A program made the translations under genes and the position numbers. 64,000 nucleotides of DNA. Source: Dipteris shenzhenensis. Lineage: Eukaryota; Polypodiophyta; Polypodiopsida; Gleicheniales. Of the stretch, positions 45,401-55,800 are shown piece by piece. Every line of letters begins with the position of its first letter. Position 1 is the first letter of the stretch. The notes beneath the pieces are model-generated. The model was not told the origin of the DNA, made no database searches, and was given only the letters and a program-made list of their open reading frames with translations. The stretch lies in NCBI GenBank assembly GCA_047967505.1, contig CM106540.1; one strand, written 5' to 3'.

Positions 45401-45629
45401 GAGGGTAGGCCAGTCCATCATTGGCTGTCTGTTGAACCCCCGAGCTGAACCTAACCACCGAGTTGGATTGGGGGTTTAGCCCAACTCAAGGTTAGTGTTA
45501 GTTTGCTGCTGGCTAAGGCGACTGGGTGACGGGATGATGGGCTGAGGCGGGGAGCTGACGGGCTGAGAGAGAGGGCTACTAGCTGATGGGCTGTACAGCT
45601 GCCGGGAGGGAGAGGTACGGCTGATGGGT

Positions 45630-45664
<35 letters not shown>

Positions 45665-48600
45665 CTACGTGGTCTGAGGGTTATGACTGTTGATACCCAC
45701 AAGACCTAGGCAACGGACAACCCCGACATGCCAGGAAGCCTCACAAAAGTTTAGCTCGGTGACCTCAGTCAAGGAGTAGATTACCTACTCCGTCAGGGAA
45801 ATTCATTATGATGTGCAGCTTGACATGTTTTGGTGATTAGGATTATGCTGATAAATCTTTCCCGACATAAATAGTTTGTGGAAACACATAAACGCTCTTA
45901 GTAGTGCATCACACATCATGCATTTTTTGCTCTCATAGGCCATTTGGGTCCTCTCTCTCTCTCTCTCTCTCTAGTGTGTCTCAATAGGTGTGAGTTTGTC
46001 TGATTCACATGTGAGGAGATCTTGCCTCATATTCAGTTGTGAGATTGCAACCAGGCAGCAGATAACGTATTTCAGACCATCCGGACTGAAAGATCACAAT
46101 TATGCTGAGTGCTGTCATGAGGGCTGCTTTTTGGACCTCTCCAAGACCCTTTAGAGGCCCTTTTTAGCCAATGGTTTAACGGATACTTCACTAGAAATTG
46201 GCTAAGAGATTGTAGTATGTAATTCTACAATGTTTTCCTTGTCTTGTATCTCTTAGGAAGCATGTATGCTCTCCATTTAAGGACTTTTATCGTGTACGTT
46301 ATTGTCATGTGCACAGATTGGTATCTGACGTGTACTGGGTACACAAGACTAGCTTAGGTAGCCGGGGGAGGCTTAGGGCTAGGCAAGCTTGATTCTCGGG
46401 TTGAGTGGCAAGGGTACGAACCAGTTAGAGGTCTTTGCTATTTTTGGCGCTTGGGGCCCGAGGCTATATAAGGGGCTTAGAGGTTCAGTTCTCAAAGAGC
46501 CGATGGGAGCAAGTCTCATTCCCAGGTGCTAGGTCTGATCTTGGATTGAGTCACGGATGTGTGCCTGCATCATAGCGTAGCCCAAGGCCCAGTAGCAGAT
46601 CCCAGGCTTCACAGCACCACCTGGTGGTATGGGACACCAAGCTGGTTAGGATCTGGTTGGGAGTTCGTGCCAGTAGCTCAGCTCGTGGCTCGGAGGGGAC
46701 ATCTCCTGATTCGGGATTGCATCCCGTAAATGTCATGGTTGGGTGGTGAGCAGCTTGCTCAGTTTCCTTATGTTTGGTGTGTTCTTGTGTTTGCTTGCAG
46801 ATCAGAGGTTTCAGGAGTGCTGGGGTCGTGTCAGTTGGTATCAGAGCCAACTCCTAAGATAGGAACTTCTGTTGTGAGAATTTTGGACGATGTTTTCTCC
46901 AGGTATGCCCTAATTTCGAAATTCGTGCTCAAACCTTGCAAGTGTCTGCTGGTTCATCGATTAAGGGAAGTGGTATTAGATTGGGATAGAAGGAAGGAGA
47001 GAGAGAGAGTGCAGGGTGATTTCGTTACAAGAAGTGACAGGTTGAGAGAGAGGGAGAGAGGTGTAGTTAGGAGGAAGTAGTGAGGTCCAGGTAGAGGCGT
47101 CAGAAGGGAGTCAGGAGAGAGCGCACTGTTGGGGCGAACCAAAGGGGATCCCATGCGTCGGCTGGTTGCTCAGGCAGGTAGAAGGGGAGCGCAGGAAGGT
47201 GGGCAGTAGGATAGGGCTAGATCGCAATCTAGGCCAGTTGCTTTTCGGGGGGTCCTGGAGGCTTAAAAAAGCAATATCCCTCCGTTTTTGGAGGGTGAGC
47301 TTTTGGAAAAGCAGGGCTTTACGAAAAGCCTGCTCTCCCGCTATTAGTTCGGCCGATTTGCCTTCTCCCATAGCCTGTAAATTGCGTAGCATCCCAGCCC
47401 CTCTACACCTTCACGCACGGGAGCCAAACTACCTGTACAGCCTGCTGCAGCACTTCGTACGGACAGCCAGGTGCGGAATCCCAAGTCCAAGAATTCGAGT
47501 TGCCGCATCAGCTCAGCACAGCCAGCTTACCTTCTCCATCGACCAGCTTTCTCTTCTTCCATTGCCTCCTTCTTGGCCAGCTTTCACTTCGGTTCTACCT
47601 CCTAGCTCCGAGGCCACCTGCTTGCTTCTCTTCTCTAGCCTATCTTCTCATCAGATCCGATTCAGTTATGGCTGATTCTGTAGACCCTGAGCTTGCGATG
47701 GGAGACCAGGATATGAACTACCATGCGGAGGATGACCAGGGTCTCTACGATGATCTGATTACAAAGACAGCCTTCAGTGAATTCACCACTGCTCTTGCAG
47801 GTTAACACGAATCAAACGGGGTTGACACAGCAACTCCAAGGGATTCAGACTACACTCATACTTTTGACTAGCACTGTTCAGGCACTCACGCATGTGGATG
47901 CCACGGCTTCAGTGTTAGGTCCGAACATCGCTCCAGATCCTTTTCCCGGAGATCAGAAGTCTCGTACCAAGGAGGTTGTTGACACTTGGTTGCACCAGTG
48001 GCAAGTACACTTTCAGTTTCACCCTTACCTGGATGATAAGAAAATACAGCTTGCAGCAGGGTTTATGTCAAGGAAGGCTTTATTGTGGTGGAAGGAACTC
48101 TGACCCAAGCCTGCAACATGGATAGAATTCGAAGGGGTCTTCAGGAAAGAGTTTCTGAAGAAGGAGGAAGATTACGATATCGTAGGTAAGCTCAAAGCCC
48201 TCGATATGTCCAAGCTGAATTTGGCTTTTGAGGTTTATCTTTAGAGGTTTCGGGATTTGCAGACCAGAGCTACAAAGATGGATCCAGTGACCTTGTTAGG
48301 TTTCTTTGTGGATGGTTTGCATGACTCGTACAAGTTACAGATCAAGAATAACAAGTGTACCAGTTTGCAAGAGGCCATGAATTACGCGCGCATCTATGAT
48401 GATACCATGGCCAGCGCAAAGGGAACCACAATTGTCGACACGGGTGGGAAGAACAAGAGGAAGTTCTTCCAGTCTACCACTGGTACTGGGGAGTTGAAGT
48501 CTTTAGACAACGCCTCCAAGAAACATTCGACTCAGGCGAAGAATGGTCGTGCCCGTTTCCTTCGTACCTTGAAGCTAAAGAAAGAAGGACATTGCTTCAT

Positions 48601-51600
48601 ATGCGAGGAGCGGGGCCACACTAGGAATGATTGTCCTAAGTGCAAGAATCAGAAGCAAGCGTCGGAACTAAAGCTCCATGCGGGTCCAGGTACCAAAGCT
48701 AAGGGAGCTAATCAAGTTTTGATGACAGGTAATGTCATTACCTGCCCAATTTCTTATAATTGCACTTTTAATAATTCGTTATTTGGTTCCCATGATCTTT
48801 TTCGAGTTTATGGAGAAGTTAGGGACCAAGAGTTCACATTCTCTTTGACTCGGGCAGCTGTCGCAACTTTGTTAATTACAAACTTGTGCAGAAGATGGGG
48901 CTGTCCACGATACCTAGCGATCACACCTACGAGGTGCAGCTTCTAGTTGGGAAGCAGTTTTGGGATCGTAAGATTGAAGTGTTTTCTATCCGGATTCAAG
49001 ACTACACAGCTGCTCTTACGTGCTATGTCATGCACTTGAAGCACGTGGACTTGTTAATCGGAATAGAGTGGTTTAAAACCCACGATATTTGGATTGGATG
49101 AAAGGAACAAACTCTTTCTTTTTTGGATAAGGACACCCAATTTTGTATTCAGTGTGATAATATTCCCTCTTCTTAGGGACCTATTGTATCTGCGATGCAG
49201 CTTCAGAGTATATTAAATACTTCTCATTATGATGTGTATCAGTGTGTTTTGATTCCGCTTTCTTCATTTGTTGTCTCTGTTAATAGCAAGAATGATTTAA
49301 GTGTGTTTGAACACCGTGAATTGAGAACGTTGTTGGATGCTTTCATGGATGTATTCCCTGCTCAACTATCGGAAGGTTTATCTCGAGAACGGGCAGTAGA
49401 CCATCGCATAGATTTAGTACCTGGGGCTCAACCTATTAGTGGTTCATCTTATAGGATGAGCCAGCTTGAGGAGGATGAGTTAGCTTCATAGCTACAGGAT
49501 TATCTGAATATGGGCTATATCTGCCCAAGTAAATCACCTTGGGGAGCACCTGTCCTCTTAAGAAAGGAGAAAGATAATTCGTGGAAAATGTGTATAGATT
49601 ATAAACGATTGAATAAAGTGACAATCAAGAATCGATACTCTCTTCCTCGTACCGATGATTTGATAGACCGTTTGGCTGGAGCGAAGTATTTCACTAAGAT
49701 TGATTTGCGTACGGGTTATCACCAAATCTGTATCTATGCTAAATACATAGATAGAACCACATTCCGAACTAGGTATGGCCACTACGAGTTTCTCGTATTA
49801 TCTTTTGGTTTGACCAATGCTCCTGCTACCTTCCAGCAAATGATGAACGATTTGTTCCGAGATTTTCTGGGCAAATTCATTGTCATGTTCTTAGATGACA
49901 TCTTGGTATATAGGTGAACGCTAGAGGATCACATTGGACACCTCCGGATTGTCTTAGTTATACTAACACATCATAAACTTTATGCCAAGATGAGTAAATG
50001 TGACTTCTTTATGAAGGAGATCATTTACTTAGGACACAAGATTTCTTTTAAAGGTATTAGCATTGATTTGGATCGTATCCAGAAGGTTTTAGAATGGCCT
50101 ATCCCTCAGACTGTGAAACAACTTCTTCTTTCGTAGGATTCACGGTATTTCTACGGAAGTCTGTGTGTGATTATTCACACATCATGGCACTTCTAACAAA
50201 CATATTGAAAGGTCGTGGACGCAGGTCTACCTAGTCGATCTCTTGGAATGATGCATTGAACAAGGCTTTTGAAACCTTGAAGTTAACTGTCAAGGAAGCA
50301 CCCGTTCTTGCATTACCCGATCTTACCCGGCCTTATGTTTTAGAGGCCGATGCGAGTGATTTTGCGATTGGGGCAGCTTTATTTCAAGAGGGCAGACTTG
50401 TAGCTTTTGAGAGTAAGAAGCTAGACGACACCCAATATCGTTGGCCCACACTAGAAAAAGAACTCTATGTAGTTGTGTATGCTCTAAAAGTTTGGAGACA
50501 CTACTTGTATGGTTTGAAGTTTCTTGTATTGATTGATCACCAGTTAATCAAGTATGTGTGTGATGGGTCTGAATTGAGGGGACGGAAGGCTAGATGGGCA
50601 GAATTAATGCAAGATTTTGATTTTGAAATACGTTATCGCAAGGGTTCCTTGAATAGTGTGGCGGATGCCTTAAGTCAAGTCAAGTTTGTAAATGCTATGT
50701 CATTTACGGAAATATCCTCAGACCTATTTCAATCCTTGAGAGCGCTTTGCGCAACTGATAGTCATTTCAGTTCTTATTGGCAGAAAGTCCAGGATGGGAG
50801 CTCCATGGTTGACCAGGACTCAGGGATTGTGCCACCTACGGTACAGGCGACGGGAGATTAGTGGATGATTAGGAACGGCTTGCTGTTTTGGAATGGAAAG
50901 ATATGTGTGCCAGATGTTTTGGATCTTTGATCCAAGATTCTCTGGGAGTGTCATGATGCTCCTAGTGCTAGACATCCAGGTATAAATCGGACTCTGTCTC
51001 TTGTGAAGCATACCTTTTATTGGCCTAGGATGCGTGCATTTATAGAAAACTATGTGGTAGGTTGCCGGGTTTGTCAGGTTACTAAGGCAGAACGCCTTAG
51101 AAGTGCGGGTTTATTACAGCCATTGAAAATCTCAGGTAATAAGTGGGAAAGTATTTCCATGGATTTTATTACGGGGTTGCCTAGAATGCGCAAGGGTCAT
51201 GACTTCATTTGGGTCATAGTGGACCGTCTGACAAAAACGGCTAGATTCTTACCTACTAGAACAACTATTTCAGCTGTTCAGCTGGCTCATGAGTTTGTGG
51301 ATCACTTGTTTAAGCTGTATGGTTTGCCCTCTGACATAGTCAGCGACATGGACTCGAAGTTTACAAGTAACTTTTGGACACTTGTTTTTGAGAAGTTAGA
51401 AATTACTCAGTTCCTCAGATCATGCACAATCCGATGGCAGTACAGAGAAGGTCAACCAATTGGTTGAAGATATGCTTCGGGCATATGTTTCTAAGAGACA
51501 GTCTTCATGGGAAAATTATCTACCTATGATAGAATTTGCTTATAACAGTGCAAAGCATTCGAGTACTGGTTACAGTCCTTTTATGCTTATGTACGGGTTT

Positions 51601-52768
51601 CAACCTAAGTCACCAGTTATGATTGGGTTAAAGGGAATCCAAAATGATGCTGCAAAGACATTCTTGCAAGACATGCAAGAAATGTTGCAGTTTGCTAAGG
51701 AGTCTATTAGAAGTGCCCAAGATCGGGATAGATTTTATGCTAATAGACATCGTTCACCTATAGAGTTCTCTGAAGGAACGATGGTATATTTGCGTATTCC
51801 CAAGGAATCCAAGAGCCTAAGTACTGGTTTGGTTCCTAAGTTATCCCCCAGATACTGTGGTCCGTTCGAGGTTATTAAAAGAATTGAAGCAGTTGCATAT
51901 AGACTAGAATTGCCTCCTGATGTTAAAGTACATCCAGTGTTTCATGTTAGTAGACTGAAAGAGTTATTGGGTGCAGATGATCAACTTGTTTCTCCTAAAG
52001 AAATAATAGAAGTAACAAATTTGACTTTTATTCCACACGAACCTGAGAGTATTCTTGAATTTCGTGAAAGATAGATTCGTAATAGAACTATCACGAAATA
52101 CAAGATCAAGTGGAAGGATCGTGTTGAGGAGGATGCAACATGGGAGACATTACAGAGCCTTTAGAGGACATTCCCGGGTTTTTTAGCGAACTCAGGAGTG
52201 AGTTCTTAGAGGAGGGGAAGTATGTCATGTGCAAGGATTGGTATCTGACGTGTACTGGGTACACAAGACTAGCTCAGGTAGCCTGGGGAGGCTTAGGGCT
52301 AGGCAGGCTTGATTCTCGGATTGAGTGGCAAGGGGTACGAACCAGTTAGAGGTCTTCGCTATTTTTGGCGCTTGGGGCCCGAGGCTATATAAGGGGCCTA
52401 GAGGTTCAGTTCTTAGAGAGCCGATGGGAGCAAGTCTCGTTCCCAGGTGCTAGGTCTGATCATGGATTGAGTCGCAGACGCGTGCTTGCATCATAGTGTA
52501 GCCCAAGGCCCAGCAGCAGATCCCAGGCTTCACAACGCCACCTGGTGGTATGGGACACCAGGTTGGTTAGGATCTGGTTGGGAGTTCGTGCCAGTAGCTC
52601 AGCTCATGGCTCGGAGGGGACATCTCCTGATTCGGGATCACATCCCGTAGATGTCATGGTTGGGTGGTGAGCAGCCTGCTCAGTTTCCTCACATTTGGTG
52701 TGTTTGTGTGTTTGCTTGCAGATCAGAGGTTTCAGGAGTGCTGGGGTAGTGTCAGTTATCTCTCTCGT

Positions 52769-52805
<37 letters not shown>

Positions 52806-55800
52806 TCCTGATGAGATGGCCATTCATTTTGCCTCGATGTATGTAGTCTACTGTGCGTGCCTGTGTTGTGTGCATGTCAGTATGCCTGTGCACATGTTAT
52901 GCTTCTGGGATTGCAATAATACAACTCTAGAATTATTCCCTTGTTCCAGAGGGCCGTACCTTATTTTATTTCCTCATATTATCCACTCTCCTTGCATGCT
53001 CTCTGTTCGAGATACTGTATCTCTTATATATTCTGTCATTCAAGGATTGCCTGGTATATGATGATTCCTACATTCAGGCATTACAGTAGCTCAGTCCCAG
53101 AGACTTTGCTAACTGAATGTTGTCTGTGATGTGTTGCAGGATGGTGGTATGGAGTTGTGGGTCATCTTGATTCATGCAGTAGAAACAGCCACGACTGCCG
53201 CTGCCATCTGGACGGTAAGTGAGCAAGAACAAGATTTTACTCTGCAGATTGATTATGTTTTGGGCTTGGAATTCTCGTTAGTAAAATTTTGGACCTGCCT
53301 TACAACCTACTTGAAGGGAACCTTTGGATTTTGAGTCAGTGTGTCCTTTGACCTTTTGTTAGATAAGCTAATCATGTGTTGTTCCACTGGATCAGTAGCA
53401 TGTATGACATAAATGATTATGAATGACTTATTGTAGTAATGGCTAATCTGAGGTGCCCTTGAATGAACTCATTAGTAACACATCTGTTGAGGGCATTTTC
53501 AACTTGGATGAAGTATGACCCAATTAGGATAAAATCCTGACAGAGCCTCATACAAAATCATGTAGAAAAGAAATGAGGCTACCAATCCAGAGAATGGAAA
53601 AATGCCATGAAGGCCCTATGGTAGTATGTGTGAAGAATAAACCATGGTCCCATTCTCTCATGTGCTCTCTTGGCCATTGTGTTGCATGAGGAGCCCTGTA
53701 TCCTTGGCCCAATTGATTATGAAGGTGTGAATAATGTCTTGCCAGTGACTGAGAGGTAAAAGTCTGAGTCCCACATATAGCCTTTGTGCATCTGGATCTC
53801 AGTGTCTGCCATGCAACGAGATGGGCAATATCTCCCAAGGTAGGTGCTGCTGATGGCCTTCACCATAGAGTTCAGGAGGATTATTTGAAAGGCTGAAAAG
53901 ACAGTAGTTAGAATTCCATAGGAATCCAATAGCTGTGTAATACGATAGAAGAACAGTTGGCTGAAGGGGTCCAGAGAGACTGACAAGGAGGAGTGAGTGT
54001 GTGTGTGTGTGTGTGAGGGTATGTGTCCGAGAGAGAGAGGAGAAGGGAGTGTGGGAGTGTCCGGTGTGTGTGATGAGTGTGCGAGAGAAGACAAGTGTGG
54101 GGGAGAGAGTGTGTGCTTGTGAGAGTGTTAGCATGTAGGTATGGAAGAGAGAGAGAGAGAGAGAGGGTGTCGTGAAGGAGTGTGTGCACATGTAGGTAAG
54201 AACTGATCTGTGAAGAGTGAGGAAAGGGATTCGTGAAGTGGAAGCGGTCTTCAAAGTGTGTGAGGGTAGCGTGTGAATTGTGTGGGTTTGTGAGTGGCTT
54301 GTGTGTGTGTGTGTTGTGTGCATGTGTGAGTGAGACAACAGGCAAGTTGAGCAGGGCAACAAGACAAGTTATGACATGAGTGCGAACAGGGCGTAAGGGC
54401 CTGTGCACATGAGAAGAAGATGTGCAGCTGGTGCCATTAGATGATTTGGTTCATACGCTTGTGTGCTTTTCTTGGCTTTCTTGGCAAGCACTCTTCCCTG
54501 AGGCTATAAAGGGAGGGCAAGGGCCATAGTTGCACACACCGGCCAGTGAGAGAGCAGACCTAGGAGCTACCATTGTGGTTGTTCACCAGGCGGTATGGGA
54601 CGCTAGGGGTGAGGTTTGGCTTGCAGGGTTGGCAGTTTCCATGAGGCTCTTTAGCCTGGGCTTGGTGGGGATGATCAAGTCTGGATCAGCATGGTTGGTT
54701 GGTGAGTCACCTGCCCACGATTCTGGTGTTGTAGACCATGGTTCCGATAGGGTTCAATCCTGTGAGGGCGTGACAATTATGTCCCTTGAAAGTAAGGGCA
54801 ACCTAGAATCCAAACCCACATTTCTCAATTTCAGCGAGAAAAAACACTACAAACAAGTTTTGTGAGCACTGCTCCACAAAAATCACCTAGGGACCTGAGC
54901 TGCCCAACTCCCTGTTTCTGCTGCAACTCACCTTCTCCTTTCTCCCTCGTTATTTCCTCCCCGCCTAGCACTTCTTGCTGTCCATACTCTCAGTACGACA
55001 GCCATACAGCAGCTTCCCGTTTGGTCGCCTGCGGTAAGTCAACCCTTGCCTCACCATCGCTCTGTTCTTCCTCTCTCTAGCCTCGTCATTGCCCCTCTCC
55101 ATACAACCTGTATGCATGATGGCAGCCATGCAATAGCAGGTGCTCTTTGTGAAGGCTGGCACAGATTTTGAGACGAGGTTGAAGTGCCATAATCCATTGG
55201 TGCTCAGATTTGGATCTCAATTTTGGAGGGTGCCAATTCCAGCACCAGAGCACCACTCTTTCTCCAGCGAATCGAAAGCTGCCATCTGGCGCTGGTGTTC
55301 GGTTACAGTCCCTTCAATGCTCAGGAATTGGTGCAGATGTAGATGTTGAGGCCAATCAAAAATGGCCAGCTCTCCATGTGAGAGCTCCCTGCAAGTACTC
55401 AGAAGTCTATTTGAAACAAGTCAAACCTCTATTAAATGCTTCAAACTACTCCAGCAATTTAAGTGCCAAGAAAAGGCAAAAAAGCAATCTTGCCGACCCA
55501 TGTTCCTAGCACTCTAGCACGTCATCTGCCTGCTTGTCCCTAGCGTGCACATGGCATACTCCCCTTCCTCAAAGAGCTCACTCCTAAGCTCATAAAAACT
55601 GAAAGTAGTCAACTTGCTAGAAACACATTTTTGTTGGTCGAAACCAATGGACTCAAGGATAATCCTATCAAGAGATCCACCTGCTCAAAAACATCAAATG
55701 AGCATGAAGTCCTGGTCAAAAAACATCTCTTTCAAATGAACCGACTGGCAACTCTACTTTGATAACACAACCAATACCTAAGGTAGGCACATGCTACCAG

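Larger units (their letters stand above)
46303..52754 (+). mobile_element. gypsy-1: full-length Ty3/gypsy chromovirus in F-box intron 3
   Basis: 6452 bases with 531/532-base TG..CA LTRs, GTTAT target duplication, Met-tRNA primer site and purine tract. Order gag, CCHC, protease, RT, RNase H, integrase, chromodomain is that of chromoviruses. The LTRs differ at roughly 30-40 of 531 positions by eye, making it the oldest of the three complete elements. All reading frames are broken, many by CAG-to-TAG or CGA-to-TGA changes. It is inserted in the same orientation as the F-box gene, so its LTR promoter and polyadenylation signals lie on the transcribed strand. Confidence 0.96.

Noticed and set aside
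53131-53334. 67-codon ATG frame over F-box exon 4
   Set aside because: The conserved WWYGVVGHL reading is in another phase; this frame is its shadow.
53717-54408. Overlapping 125-187-codon minus-strand frames rich in His, Thr and Ser
   Set aside because: They arise from GT/GA-rich low-complexity DNA in F-box intron 4; all three phases are open and no domain is present.
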